Shown: positions 36,228 through 46,934 of the stretch, one piece after another | Layout of the letters: each line of letters starts with the position of its first letter | Position numbering within the stretch: the first letter of the stretch is position 1 | NCBI GenBank assembly: GCA_963754645.1 | Contig: CAVWGP010000011.1 | Location: 186,001 to 250,000, forward strand | Reading direction: 5' to 3' | Length of the DNA stretch: 64,000 nt | DNA from: CAVWGP01 sp963754645 | GTDB lineage: Bacteria; Pseudomonadota; Alphaproteobacteria; Bin65 | Translations under genes and position numbers: made by a program | The notes under the pieces: model-generated | What the model was told of the DNA's origin: nothing | Databases searched by the model: none | Seen by the model: the letters and a program-made list of their open reading frames with translations, nothing else

Positions 36228-37940
36228 CTACTTCTTCGCCGGCACTGGCGCGGCGGCAGGTTCAGGCTCGCCCATGGCATCGCCATAAACCTGGCGGCGT
36301 GCCGCCATGATGATCGCCTCGGCATCAGCCGTCTTGATCGGGCTGCTGTTGAGCGCTGAATTGGCGCGGTGTGGCTTCATATAGCTGAGCAGCTCGGCCG
36401 TCAGAGCGATCTTGCCGTCTTCGACCTTCGCTTTCGCGAGCAGTTTGGCACGGCGCTCTTCCTTGACGTGGCCGAATTCCTCGGGCGACACGCGCGGCAC
36501 GCCGTCCATCATGTGGAAGCGCAGCTCCTCGGTCGAAAGATCGGCCAAGTCGGTCAGCGTCTTAACTCCGGCCTCGCCAAGCTTGACGAGACGCTGCGGC
36601 GTTAGTTCGTCGATTCCGGCCACTTCGTCCTCCACGCCCAATTCGCGGCGTTTTTCGGTATATTCGGCATCGCGCTTTTCAATGAAGGTCAAGGCGCGCG
36701 CGCGCAGTTCTTCGGCGATTTCCTTGTCGAAGCCTTCGATGGCCGAAAGCTCGTCGACCGGCACGTAGGCGACGTCCTCGATCGTGCGGAAGCCTTCGGT
36801 GACCAGGAGATGCGCGATGACGTCTTCGACATCGAGCGCTTCGACGAACAGCTTCGAGCGGCTGCGGAATTCTTCCTGGCGCCGATCCGACTCGGCCTGC
36901 TCGGTGAGAATTTCGATGTGCCAGCCGGTGAGCTGCGAGGCAAGGCGGACATTTTGGCCGCGCCGGCCGATCGCGAGGCTCTGTTGATCGTCAGGCACGA
37001 TGACTTCGATGGTGCCGGTCTCTTCGTCAAGCACGACCTTGGTGACTTCCGCCGGCGCCAGCGCGTTGACGACAAAGGTCGCCGTGTCCTGCGACCAGGG
37101 GATGATGTCGATCTTCTCGCCGAGCAGCTCGGCGACGACGGCTTGCACGCGGCTGCCGCGCATGCCGACGCAGGCGCCGACCGGATCGATGCTCGAATCG
37201 CGCGAGACGACCGCGATTTTGGCGCGCGAGCCAGGGTCGCGCGCGACCGCCTTGACCTCGATGATGCCGTCGTAGATTTCCGGCACCTCCTGGGCGAACA
37301 GCTTGGCCATGAACTGCGGATGGGTGCGCGACAGGAATATCTGCGGACCGCGCGCCTCCTTGCGGACGTCGAAAATATAGGCGCGCACGCGATCGTTCTG
37401 CTTGAAATTCTCGCGCGGGATCAGGTCTTCGCGGCGGATCACGCCTTCGCCGCGGCCGAGATCGACGACGACGCCGCTCCATTCCACCCGCTTGACCGTG
37501 CCGTGCACGATCTGGCCGATCCGGTCCTTGTACTCGCCGAATTGATGTTCGCGCTCCGCTTCGCGTACTTTCTGAACGATGACCTGCTTCGCGGTCTGCG
37601 CCGCGATCCGGCCGAAATCGATCGGCGGCAGGGGATCGACGAAAACGTCGCCCGTTTTCTTGCCGGGCTCCAATTTTTCCGCTTGGGCTGGCGTCAGTTG
37701 GTTATTCTCATCCTCGACCAGATCGACGACGGTGCGGTAGCGCGCCAGGCTGACCTCGCCGTTCGCCCGGTTGATCTTGGCGCGGATATCGAGCAGCGGC
37801 CCGAATTTGGAGCGGCCGGCTTTTTGGATTGCCTGCTCCATCGCTTCGAGCACTTCGTCGCGCGTGATGCCTTTTTCACGCGCGACAGCGTCGGCGACTT
37901 GCAGAAGTTCGGGGCGCGGATGAACGGCGACAGCGGTCAT
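36228..37940 (-). CDS. nusA: Transcription termination/antitermination factor NusA
   Basis: RNA polymerase-bound factor that controls pausing, termination and antitermination. The 570-residue protein has the N-terminal RNAP-binding domain (VADAVAREKGITRDEVLEAM), an S1 domain (GQIVHGTVKRVEWSGVVVDL), two KH domains (VGACVGMRGSRVQAVVAELL; SLAIGRRGQNVRLASQLTGW) and C-terminal acidic repeats plus helix-hairpin elements (LLVTEGFRTIEDVAYV; LTDLADLSTEELRFHM). It follows rimP by 25 bases. The extra C-terminal tail ends in PAAAPVPAKK. Confidence 0.97.
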   Translation of the reverse strand: MTAVAVHPRPELLQVADAVAREKGITRDEVLEAMEQAIQKAGRSKFGPLLDIRAKINRANGEVSLARYRTVVDLVEDENNQLTPAQAEKLEPGKKTGDVFVDPLPPIDFGRIAAQTAKQVIVQKVREAEREHQFGEYKDRIGQIVHGTVKRVEWSGVVVDLGRGEGVIRREDLIPRENFKQNDRVRAYIFDVRKEARGPQIFLSRTHPQFMAKLFAQEVPEIYDGIIEVKAVARDPGSRAKIAVVSRDSSIDPVGACVGMRGSRVQAVVAELLGEKIDIIPWSQDTATFVVNALAPAEVTKVVLDEETGTIEVIVPDDQQSLAIGRRGQNVRLASQLTGWHIEILTEQAESDRRQEEFRSRSKLFVEALDVEDVIAHLLVTEGFRTIEDVAYVPVDELSAIEGFDKEIAEELRARALTFIEKRDAEYTEKRRELGVEDEVAGIDELTPQRLVKLGEAGVKTLTDLADLSTEELRFHMMDGVPRVSPEEFGHVKEERRAKLLAKAKVEDGKIALTAELLSYMKPHRANSALNSSPIKTADAEAIIMAARRQVYGDAMGEPEPAAAPVPAKK

Positions 37941-37965
37941 GATATCGTCTCTTGTCCTAGGTCCG

Positions 37966-38460
37966 TCAGGCAGAAGCGGGGCGGGTACTGGCGATCAGCT
38001 TGTCGGTCAGCACGAGCTTGGCGTTTTCGATCTGGTCGAGCGGCAGCGTCGCCACAATGCCTTCGCCAAGGTCGACCTTGACCGCATCCGCTTCCGTGCC
38101 AAGCAGAGTGCCGGTAAAGCGCTTACGGCCATCGATCGGCGCCTTGAGCGCGATCTTGGCAACCTGCCCGGCAAATCGGCTGTAATCCGCCGGCCGCACC
38201 AAGGGACGGTCGATTCCGGGCGAACTCACTTCGAGCGTATAGGCATTTTCGACCAAGTCCTCAACATCGAGCAGGGCCGATACGGCGCGGCTAATGGCAG
38301 CACAATCTTGGACCGAAATGCGTGCCCCGCCCGAACGCTCGGCCATGATCTGGACGCGCGCATGGTGCTTGCCATCGACTTGAACCCGCACGAGCTCATA
38401 ACCAAGGCCGGCAAGGCTGGGCTCAATCAGGGCCGTGATGCGTTCGGTCAAATCTCTCAT
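37966..38460 (-). CDS. rimP: Ribosome maturation factor RimP
   Basis: A 164-residue protein required for early 30S assembly. Family features: the N-terminal ITALIEPSLAGLGYELVRVQ, AAISRAVSALLDVEDLVENA, YTLEVSSPGIDRPLVRPADY and the C-terminal SH3-like half with VDLGEGIVATLPLDQIENAK L. It is the first gene of the large translation operon, placed after a strong terminator that isolates it from metK-trmB. A promoter should lie in the 40 bases between that terminator and the start, or overlap it. Confidence 0.96.
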   Translation of the reverse strand: MRDLTERITALIEPSLAGLGYELVRVQVDGKHHARVQIMAERSGGARISVQDCAAISRAVSALLDVEDLVENAYTLEVSSPGIDRPLVRPADYSRFAGQVAKIALKAPIDGRKRFTGTLLGTEADAVKVDLGEGIVATLPLDQIENAKLVLTDKLIASTRPASA

Positions 38461-38502
38461 CCGAAAATTGCCATAGGCGATCCCGGCCGAAAATCGGCAA
38501 AC

Positions 38503-38530
38503 AAAAAAGGATGGGCCTCTGGCCCACCCT
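38503..38530 (-). terminator. Rho-independent terminator between trmB and rimP
   Basis: On the minus strand GGGTGGGCC pairs with GGCCCATCC (one G-U) around an AGA loop, followed by six T. It ends the metK-trmB transcript and marks the upstream border of the rimP-nusA operon. Confidence 0.92.
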
Positions 38531-38633
38531 TCGTCACCTAGGCTAGCCCAGGCTACAGCGGGATGTTGTTTTGCCAGGAATATAATGCGCTAGCGCAAAT
38601 TCGCAAGCCCGCAAGGGGCATATTTGGCGAATC

Positions 38634-39341
38634 TTAAACCCGGCGAGGCACCCGGCGATAGCGTAAATAAAGACATTGCCGCCCTTCGCCGATGGCTTTT
38701 TCCTCGTAGCGGGTCGCGGGCCAATCATCCGGCCGCTCGCGCCAATCCTTGGGTGCGCGGGCGAGCCATTCGAAATCCGTCCGGCGGCCCATCTGCTCCA
38801 ACGCCCACACTTGGTAAATCGGATGGTCGCTGGCGATGCGCAGCTCGCCGCGGTCGCAAAGCACGCGCGCCAAGCTATCGAGATTGGCGGGACTGACGAA
38901 GCGGCGGGCGACGTGCCGGTTCTTAGGCCAGGGATCCGGGTGCAGCAGAAATAGTCGCTCCACCGACGCCTGCGGGAGGCCGGCAAGCAGTTCGCGGGCA
39001 TCCTCCGGAAAAACCCGAATATTGTCGAGTTTGCGTTCGACAATGTGGCGCACCAACGATGCCACGCCATTGATGTAGATTTCGCAGCCGATCATGCCGA
39101 TATCGGGGTGGCGCTCGGCTTGCCAAGCGAGGTGCTCGCCGCCGCCGCAGCCGATTTCCAGCCAGATCCGGTCTTTCGGCGGCGAATACAAGGCCTTGGG
39201 ATCGATTGGCTGGCCTGGTGCAAGCTCGATTGCGAGGCGCGGCAACGCATCGTCGAGCAGACCTTGCAACCCGCGACGCAGCTTGCGCCCGCGGCGGCGG
39301 CCATAAACCCGGCGCGGCGGGCCGCGCTCGTCCTCCGCCAT
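38634..39341 (-). CDS. trmB: tRNA (guanine-N7-)-methyltransferase
   Basis: SAM-dependent enzyme that makes m7G46 in tRNA. A 235-residue protein with SAM site WLEIGCGGGEHLAWQAER, acidic loop IGCEIYINGVASLV and the TrmB hallmark LLHPDPWPKNRHVARRFVS. It lies 18 bases after metK, whose product makes its methyl donor, which fits co-transcription. The basic N-terminus (RRVYGRRRGRKLRRGLQ) helps bind RNA. Confidence 0.96.
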   Translation of the reverse strand: MAEDERGPPRRVYGRRRGRKLRRGLQGLLDDALPRLAIELAPGQPIDPKALYSPPKDRIWLEIGCGGGEHLAWQAERHPDIGMIGCEIYINGVASLVRHIVERKLDNIRVFPEDARELLAGLPQASVERLFLLHPDPWPKNRHVARRFVSPANLDSLARVLCDRGELRIASDHPIYQVWALEQMGRRTDFEWLARAPKDWRERPDDWPATRYEEKAIGEGRQCLYLRYRRVPRRV

Positions 39342-39359
39342 GGCCGTCGCGGCGCGCCC

Positions 39360-40550
<1,191 letters not shown>

Positions 40551-40678
40551 GAGCCTCGTCCTCCCGTCTTGCGCTCAAATTCGATGCGCGACTAAAAATG
40601 CACGACCCCGAGAGCGGCGCTGCGCGCTCGCCCCGTCAAGAAGCCGCCGGTAGCCGACCGCGGCCCCGCGCGGGGTCT

Positions 40679-41149
40679 TTAGTCGGAGTCCACGCTCTTG
40701 GCCAGGGCTTTTGCAAGATCGAAGACTTTCTTTCGCACCTTGGGATGGCGAATTTTGTAATAGGCCCGCACCAACTCGAGCGTCTCGCGCTTGGCGAGCG
40801 TATCCGGCTCGTAATCGAGCACGGCTTTTTTGGAGTGCCCGCCGCCGCCGCGCGCCGTGGCGGCGATGTCCGCCGGCATCTCGTCGAAAAAGAATTGAAT
40901 CGGAACGTCCAGGATCTTCGACAATTCGTAGAGCCGGCTCGATCCGACGCGGTTCGCGCCGTGCTCGTATTTCTGCACCTGCTGGAATGTCAGGCCTAGC
41001 GCTTCGGCCAGCTTTTCTTGGCTCATGCCCAGCATCGTGCGCCGCAAGCGAATCCGCGCGCCGACATGAGCATCGACCGGACGCGGCCGGACAAGCTTGG
41101 GACGAACCGCCCCACGTCGACTTTTCGCCCTTACCCTGCTGGTCGCCAT
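40679..41149 (-). CDS. XRE family transcriptional regulator
   Basis: A 156-residue Cro/CI-type regulator. The HTH is clear: IRLRRTMLGMSQEKLAEALG, LTFQQVQKYEHGANRVGSSR. It is followed by FFFDEMPADIAA and a helical C-terminus. Similar regulators sit just before metK in many alphaproteobacteria. The start at 41149 (MATSRVRAKS) is set by GAGGGAGGA 5-8 bases upstream; the longer open frame to 41242 is rejected. The N-terminal 30 residues are Arg/Lys-rich. The targets are unknown, possibly metK itself. Confidence 0.9.
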   Translation of the reverse strand: MATSRVRAKSRRGAVRPKLVRPRPVDAHVGARIRLRRTMLGMSQEKLAEALGLTFQQVQKYEHGANRVGSSRLYELSKILDVPIQFFFDEMPADIAATARGGGGHSKKAVLDYEPDTLAKRETLELVRAYYKIRHPKVRKKVFDLAKALAKSVDSD

Positions 41150-41354
41150 AAAATTCCTCCCTCTCCGAATTATCCCAAGGAGCCCTGTTCTGCGATAGCC
41201 GCAATTCCGCTCTTGGAGACGCACCGGCCGACGCCCGAACAAGGCGGCGCCGCAGCCGGCGCTATCTGTGAGAAATCGCTTATGATTCTACGTTCCGCAA
41301 GCAATGCTAGCCTAGCCCTTTGCGCACAGCAAATGCATTTGCCGATTTTTTGCG

Positions 41355-42974
41355 TCAGGCCGCGCTCGGGCGCCCGCCAATCTTGGAACGAATAGCGAAA
41401 CGCCGATAACGGAGATCGAGCGCGAGGGCTATCGAACCGAAAATTAGCATCAGCAGAAACAAAGTACGGTCGCCCAACCGGGCATAGAGCGTCGGTTCGG
41501 CAATGGCCGGGGGAAGAAACACATCGAGCACGCCTTGCTGCATGATGGGCAGCCGCGCGGTGACGCGACCATAAGCATCGACCATGGCCGTGATGCCGGT
41601 GTTTGCGGCGCGCGCCAGCGGCAGCCCTTCCTCAACCGCCCGAAGCTGGGCGGCGGCAAAATGCTGGTAGGGGCCCGATGTCAGCCCGAACCACGCATCG
41701 TTGGTCGCATTGACGAGCCAGCCGGGCCTGTCCCGCCCTACGACTTGGCCGGGGAAAATCGCCTCGTAGCAAATCATCGGACTGATGGCCGGCGCGTTGA
41801 CAACGGGCAAACTCGCCGGCCCGGTGCCCGCGCTGTAGTCGCCGCCGCCATGCGCGATCTGCTCGATGCCGATCCGGCGCAGTAGCCAGCGGAGCGGCAC
41901 ATATTCGCCGAAAGGCACGAGGTGATGCTTGTCGTAGGTCAGCACTTTGTTGCCCGCTTCGCTGACGATATGAACGCTGTTGAACCAGCGGCGATCGCGA
42001 TCGCGGATGGCGCCCAAAATGAGCGCGCCGTTCGGCGGAACGCCGGTGCCCAAACGTCGCTTGGCATCGCCGGCGATGCGCATTGCGGGATAGTCCGACT
42101 CGAAACGATAATCGATGGCGGTCTCGGGCCAGATGACATGGGTAATTCGCTCGAAGCCGGCGCCCGTCGTCAGCCGCAGATAGCGCGTCAGGGTTTCTTC
42201 GCGCAGGTTCGGATCCCACTTGAGGCTTTGCGCGACATTGCCCTGCACCAAGCGCAACCGGATATCGGCCACCGGCCGATCGGGCGCGTTGCCAAGGCGC
42301 CAATAACCATATCCCGCCCAAACTGCGACGAGCGCGGCAAGAGCGATACCGATCTTGCGGCGTTGCGCCGCCAGCCTTGTTTCCGGCATCAGGGCCGGTA
42401 CCGCGGCCAGCGCGACAGTGATCAACGTCAGGCCATAGGCTCCGATATGGGCGGCCGGCTGCAGCATCGGTTCATAGGCCGTCCAAACGGTCGCCGGCAA
42501 ATTCCAAGGGAAACCGGTCAGCATGGTGCCGCGGAGCCATTCGGCAGCGGTCCAAAACGCGGCGAACGCCAGCAGACGCGCTAAGCCCTTCATTTGCGTG
42601 GCGTAGGTCGCGGCCGTCGCCAGCCCGCAAAATATCGCAAGGCCGCCGCTGATGCCGAAGACGGCAAACGGTATCAGCCAGCCAAATCGGACGATATCGA
42701 GCGTGAGCGGCCAAGCGAGCCAATAAAGCCCCGCCACGAAATAGCCGAAGCCGAACCACCAACCGAGGCTGAATGCGCCGAGGCCGCCGCGGCTTTGCGC
42801 CAAGAACAGGAGAAGCCCGGCGAAAGCCGGCCACAGCAACGGCATTGCATGCACCGGCGGCAAAGCGCCGGCCGCGAGTGCGCCGAGACCGAGCAGCATG
42901 AATCTCCGGCGCCAGCCAGTCGTGGCCAACGCGGCAAGCAGCCAGCGCGGCCGCGCCGCGCTTTCAGCGTCCAT
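41355..42974 (-). CDS. lnt: Apolipoprotein N-acyltransferase
   Basis: Inner-membrane enzyme for the third step of lipoprotein maturation, N-acylation of the lipidated Cys. About 539 residues: six hydrophobic segments in the first 220, then a nitrilase domain with triad Glu in HVIWPETAIDY, Lys in YDKHHLVPFGEYVPLR and Cys in SPMICYEAIFPG, and a C-terminal membrane helix. The start at 42974 overlaps the upstream CBS protein stop by 11 bases, so translation is coupled. Gene order corC-lnt is widespread. Confidence 0.95.
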   Translation of the reverse strand: MDAESAARPRWLLAALATTGWRRRFMLLGLGALAAGALPPVHAMPLLWPAFAGLLLFLAQSRGGLGAFSLGWWFGFGYFVAGLYWLAWPLTLDIVRFGWLIPFAVFGISGGLAIFCGLATAATYATQMKGLARLLAFAAFWTAAEWLRGTMLTGFPWNLPATVWTAYEPMLQPAAHIGAYGLTLITVALAAVPALMPETRLAAQRRKIGIALAALVAVWAGYGYWRLGNAPDRPVADIRLRLVQGNVAQSLKWDPNLREETLTRYLRLTTGAGFERITHVIWPETAIDYRFESDYPAMRIAGDAKRRLGTGVPPNGALILGAIRDRDRRWFNSVHIVSEAGNKVLTYDKHHLVPFGEYVPLRWLLRRIGIEQIAHGGGDYSAGTGPASLPVVNAPAISPMICYEAIFPGQVVGRDRPGWLVNATNDAWFGLTSGPYQHFAAAQLRAVEEGLPLARAANTGITAMVDAYGRVTARLPIMQQGVLDVFLPPAIAEPTLYARLGDRTLFLLMLIFGSIALALDLRYRRFAIRSKIGGRPSAA

Positions 42975-43938
42975 CGCCGTCGTCCGGCTCGGCGCGCTTA
43001 TATGATCGGATGCGCAATTGCCGCACGCGGCGCGGATCGGCTTCAACCACTTCGAATTCGAACCCGGATGCGTGGCGGATTATTTCGCCGCGCGCCGGCA
43101 CCCGATTGGCAAGATAGAAGACCAAGCCACCGAGCGTATCGACCTCGGCGCGCTCCTCGTCGCTCATGAAGCGGCCGCAACGCGCCTCGAGATCGCCGAT
43201 CGGGATGCGGGCGTCGGCGAGTGCCACGCCGTCGCTTTCCTCGACCAGCGTCGGCGGCGCGCCCGAATCGTGCTCATCCTCGATTTCGCCGACGATTTCC
43301 TCGACCAAGTCCTCGATCGTGACCATGCCGTCGACGCCGCCATATTCGTCGACGACGAGCGCGAGATGCAGGCGTGTGCTGCGCATTTCCTTGAGGAGAT
43401 CGAGAACGCGCATCGTCGGCGCGGCAAACAGGACTTTGCGCAGCACCTTCTCGACCTTGAAGTGGCGCCGCTGCGACCAAAACAGCAGCACGTCCTTGAC
43501 GTGCACCATGCCGATGATTTCGTCGGGCGAGCCGCGGTAGACCGGAAAGCGGGAATGGCCCTCGGATTTGGCGGCCTCGATGAGGTCTTGAATTTGCATA
43601 TTCACGTCGATCGCGACCATTTCGGCGCGCGGCACCATCACGTCCGCTACCGTAACGCTGTGCAATCGAAGGATATTGCGCAGCAGCCACTTTTCATCGG
43701 GTGCGATTTCTTCGCGCTCGACGTCGCTCGATTCGATGATCGCCTCGATCGTGTCGCGCAATTCCTCGGCGCGGCGATTCCGGCGCAGCCGCCGGGCAAG
43801 GCGGCCGATGAGGCCGCGGCGCTTTTTCGAATCGGGCTCGCGGCCCGGCGGCGGCGGCGCGGCGGACCGTCCCGCCGGGGCCCCATCGGCTTGCTGCGGC
43901 GCGGGCTCGTTGGCGCGCTTGGCCGGATCGTCGGTCAT
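42964..43938 (-). CDS. CorC/HlyC-type protein with CBS pair and transporter-associated domain
   Basis: A 324-residue cytoplasmic protein. It has two CBS domains (VTVADVMVPRAEMVAIDVNM; EMRSTRLHLALVVDEYGGVD), then the CorC_HlyC domain (LEARCGRFMSDEERAEVDTL, GLVFYLANRVPARGEIIRHA). Family members aid Mg/Co efflux with CorA or similar and bind adenine nucleotides in the CBS pair. The N-terminus is Pro/Arg-rich and disordered. Its start overlaps the ybeY stop by 4 bases and its stop overlaps lnt; this ybeY-corC-lnt order is conserved across proteobacteria. Confidence 0.94.
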   Translation of the reverse strand: MTDDPAKRANEPAPQQADGAPAGRSAAPPPPGREPDSKKRRGLIGRLARRLRRNRRAEELRDTIEAIIESSDVEREEIAPDEKWLLRNILRLHSVTVADVMVPRAEMVAIDVNMQIQDLIEAAKSEGHSRFPVYRGSPDEIIGMVHVKDVLLFWSQRRHFKVEKVLRKVLFAAPTMRVLDLLKEMRSTRLHLALVVDEYGGVDGMVTIEDLVEEIVGEIEDEHDSGAPPTLVEESDGVALADARIPIGDLEARCGRFMSDEERAEVDTLGGLVFYLANRVPARGEIIRHASGFEFEVVEADPRRVRQLRIRSYKRAEPDDGDGR

Positions 43939-44435
43939 CGCGTCCGTGCCAGCTTGCGATACGGATCGGCAATGCCGAGGCGGGCGAGAATCTTGATCTC
44001 GAGCCCTTTCATCCGCCGGTAACCCAGGCCCGTGACGTGATCGTATCCGAGGAGATGCAAAACCCCGTGCACAATCAGGTGCGACGTGTGGTTGGCCAAG
44101 CTCTTGCCTTGCGCCGCCGCCTCGCGCTCAACGGTCTCATAGGCAAGCACGACATCGCCGAGCATTTGCGGACGCCCCGCTTCGTTCTTGGACCCGGCGG
44201 CTTGCGGAAACGACAGGACATTGGTCGGCTTGTCCTCGCCGCGATGTTTGCGGTTGAGGCGGCGGACGATATCGTCGCCGGCGAAAATGACGCAGAGCTC
44301 CGGCTTCGCGTCGCCCAGCGGTTTTGCGACGGCGAGCGATTCCATGACCGCGCGCTTGGCGAAGCGTCCTATTCGGACGATGTCCGGCGCCCAGCCCATG
44401 TGCACGACCGAGACATCGACCGTCGCCGTCCGCAT
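43935..44435 (-). CDS. ybeY: Endoribonuclease / rRNA maturation factor YbeY
   Basis: A 166-residue metal-dependent RNase for 16S 3' end maturation and ribosome quality control. The zinc site is complete in HLIVHGVLHLLGYDHVTGLG (three His). Also seen is VIFAGDDIVRRLNRKHRGED with KPTNVLSFP, a family hallmark. Its ATG overlaps the phoH stop by one base (TAATG), typical of the phoH-ybeY pair. Confidence 0.96.
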   Translation of the reverse strand: MRTATVDVSVVHMGWAPDIVRIGRFAKRAVMESLAVAKPLGDAKPELCVIFAGDDIVRRLNRKHRGEDKPTNVLSFPQAAGSKNEAGRPQMLGDVVLAYETVEREAAAQGKSLANHTSHLIVHGVLHLLGYDHVTGLGYRRMKGLEIKILARLGIADPYRKLARTR

Positions 44436-45476
44436 TACCGGGATCCGCGGTTGCGCGGCGTAACCGGACCCAGGCCCTGCTCGGATTGCCGCGCGTCGCG
44501 CTCGTCATAGGCCCGCGTGATTCGCGCCACCATCTCATGGCGCACAACGTCGCTGGACGTGAAATTGACCAGGGCGATGCCGGGCACCCCCTTGATGACG
44601 TCGAGCGCGTCGCGCAAACCCGAGGTGACGCCCGCCGGCAGATCGATTTGCGTGAGGTCGCCGTTGACGACCATGAGCGAATTTTCGCCCATGCGCGTCA
44701 GCAGCATCTTCATCTGCATCGGCGTGGTGTTTTGCGCCTCGTCGAGAATGATATAGGCGTTGGACAACGTGCGCCCGCGCATGAAGGCCAGCGGGGCGAT
44801 CTCGATTTCGCCCGAACTCGAGCCGCTTCGTCACCTGATCGCCCGGCAGCAATTCGTGAAGCGCATCGTAGAGCGGGCGCAAGTACGGATCGATCTTTTC
44901 CTTGATGTCGCCGGGCAGAAAGCCGAGCCGTTCGCCGGCCTCGACCGCGGGCCGCGACAAAACGATGCGCTCGACGCGCCCGGCCTGCTTCATCGCCACC
45001 GCCATGGCGACGGCGAGGAAGCTCTTGCCGGTCCCCGCCGGGCCCAGCGCGAAAACGAGCTCGTGCGTTTGCAAGGCGCGGATATAGGCAGCCTGATTGG
45101 GCGAGCGCGGAACGATCTGCCGTTTGCGGGTGCCGATGACGATCTCGTCGCCGTCGCGCCGCTCGGCGCCGTTGTCCGCGGCGGCGGCATGCTGGAGGGC
45201 AAAGCGGATTTCGGCATCGACCTCGGCGCGGCCGACCCGCTGGCCGCGCTTCAAGCGATTGTAAAGCTGCGTGAGGGCGGCGCGTGCCGCGGCGCGCTCC
45301 TCTTCGGCGCCGGCGATGATGAGCCGGTTGCCCTTGGCCACGATCGTGATGTCGAACGCCTTCTCGACCCGGGCCAGATGTTCGTCATGGGCGCCGCACA
45401 GCAGGGCGACGAGCGAATTGTCCTCGAATTCGAGCGTCACGGCATTGCCGCCGGCCGGCGACGAAAGCGCGGTCAC
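44435..45476 (-). CDS. PhoH-like ATPase (PhoL), one frameshift in this sequence
   Basis: RNA-processing-linked P-loop ATPase found upstream of ybeY. Starts with GTG at 45476 (VTALSSPAGG), overlapping the miaB stop by 4 bases. The N-terminal KH-like region is followed by Walker A LGPAGTGKSFLAVAMA and LSRPAVEAGERLGFLPGDIK. At 44815 an extra base (CTCGAGTTCGGG in place of CTCGAGTCGGG on the coding strand) shifts the frame; the next frame continues IEIAPLAFMRGRTLSNA, Walker B YIILDEAQNTTPMQMK and NGDLTQIDLPAGVTSGL. Both halves are fully conserved, so for a housekeeping gene an assembly or base-calling error is the most likely cause. Confidence 0.9.
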
Positions 45477-46828
45477 GCGGCATCCTCGAGCGCCGCAGGC
45501 GACTTGATCCGGCCGCGCAAGCTGCTCGCGGTCGCCGCGTCGATCGCGACCTCGACGATGTGGCCCGACAGCGCGGCGTCGGCATCGACCAGGACCGCCT
45601 GCAACCAAGGGCTGCGTCCGACGCGCTGGCCGGGAATCCGGCCCGGCCGATCGATCAACACGGGCAGCGTGGTGTCGATCTTGGCGCGATTGAACGCCGC
45701 CTGTTGCTGCGTCAGCAAATCCTGCAAGCGTTGCAAACGCTCCTCCTTGACCGGCACGGCAATCTGAGCGGAATCGAGCGCCGCCGGCGTGCCCGGGCGC
45801 GGGCTGTAATTGAAGGAATAGGCTTGCGCATAGCCGACTTCGCGCACCAGCGCCAAGGTTGCCGCGAAATCGTCTTCCGTTTCGCCGGGGAAACCGACGA
45901 TGAAATCGGACGACAAGGCGAGATCGGCGCGGGCGCGGCGCAATTCGCCGACGAGCCGGAGATAATCCGCGACGCGATGCCCGCGGTTCATCGCTGCCAG
46001 AATCCGGTCCGATCCGGATTGAACCGGGAGATGCAGATGCGGCATTAGCTTCGGAAAATCGCGATGGGCCGCGATCAGCGCGGCATCCATGTCGCGCGGA
46101 TGCGAGGTCGTGTAGCGGATGCGATCCAGGCCGCCGATTTCGGACAGCGCCTCGATCAGGCGGCCCAATCCCCAGGTCGCGCCGCCCGCCGCTTCGCCGT
46201 GATAGGCGTTGACGTTCTGGCCGAGCAGCGTGATTTCCCGCGTGCCTTGCGCGACGAGCTTGCGGGCTTCGGCCAAGACGGCGGCGGCCGGGCGTGAAAA
46301 TTCGGCGCCACGCGTGTAGGGCACGACGCAGAATGTGCAGAATTTGTCGCAGCCTTCCTGCACGGTGAGGAATGCCGACCAGCCTTGCGGCGCGGCTTCC
46401 TCGGGCAGGCGGTCGAATTTCGCTTCGACGGGAAAGTCGGTCGCGACGGCGCAGCCATCGCGCGCGACCTTGGCGACGAGGTCGGGCAGGCGGTGATAAG
46501 TCTGCGGACCCATCACCAGATCCACGAACGGTGCGCGCCGCCGAATTTCGTCGCCTTCAGCCTGCGCCACGCAACCCGCGACCGCGATGATGGTCGCGTG
46601 ACCGGCGTCCGCCCGCCGCTCCTTGACGCGGCGCAAGCGCCCCAGTTCGGAAAAGACCTTCTCCGCCGCCTTTTCGCGAATATGGCACGTGTTGAGAATG
46701 ATCATGTCGGCATCGTCCGGCATGGCTGCCGGCGCGTAGCCCATCGGCGCCAGAACATCCGCCATCCGGGCGGAATCATACACGTTCATCTGGCAGCCAT
46801 AAGTTCTTATAAAAACTTTTTTCTTCAA
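45473..46828 (-). CDS. miaB: tRNA-2-methylthio-N6-dimethylallyladenosine synthase
   Basis: Radical-SAM methylthiotransferase modifying A37 of tRNAs reading U-starting codons. About 451 residues. N-terminal cluster cysteines lie in FIRTYGCQMNVYDS, ILNTCHIREKAAEKVF and AVAGCVAQAEGDEI; the radical SAM CxxxCxxC is in EGCDKFCTFCVVPYTRG; a TRAM domain ends the protein. No ATG or GTG fits the conserved N-terminus; a TTG at 46828, directly after AAGGGG, is taken, giving MKKKVFIRTYGC. The spacing to that AAGGGG is unusually short. Confidence 0.94.
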   Translation of the reverse strand: MKKKVFIRTYGCQMNVYDSARMADVLAPMGYAPAAMPDDADMIILNTCHIREKAAEKVFSELGRLRRVKERRADAGHATIIAVAGCVAQAEGDEIRRRAPFVDLVMGPQTYHRLPDLVAKVARDGCAVATDFPVEAKFDRLPEEAAPQGWSAFLTVQEGCDKFCTFCVVPYTRGAEFSRPAAAVLAEARKLVAQGTREITLLGQNVNAYHGEAAGGATWGLGRLIEALSEIGGLDRIRYTTSHPRDMDAALIAAHRDFPKLMPHLHLPVQSGSDRILAAMNRGHRVADYLRLVGELRRARADLALSSDFIVGFPGETEDDFAATLALVREVGYAQAYSFNYSPRPGTPAALDSAQIAVPVKEERLQRLQDLLTQQQAAFNRAKIDTTLPVLIDRPGRIPGQRVGRSPWLQAVLVDADAALSGHIVEVAIDAATASSLRGRIKSPAALEDAA

Positions 46829-46934
46829 CCCCTTAGCTCGATTGATGGGTGCGGCACGCGGGCTTGCGGCAGCACGCGATAACGGTAGCAGGGGGCTTCC
46901 CGGAGTCAAGAAATGGATGGCCCATCGTGTTTCG

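Noticed and set aside
40551..40678. Possible SAM/SAH riboswitch in the metK leader
   Set aside because: A GGCGGCTTCTTGACGGG segment recalls the riboswitch core, but I could not pair the remaining elements; a covariance-model search (Infernal against Rfam) would decide.
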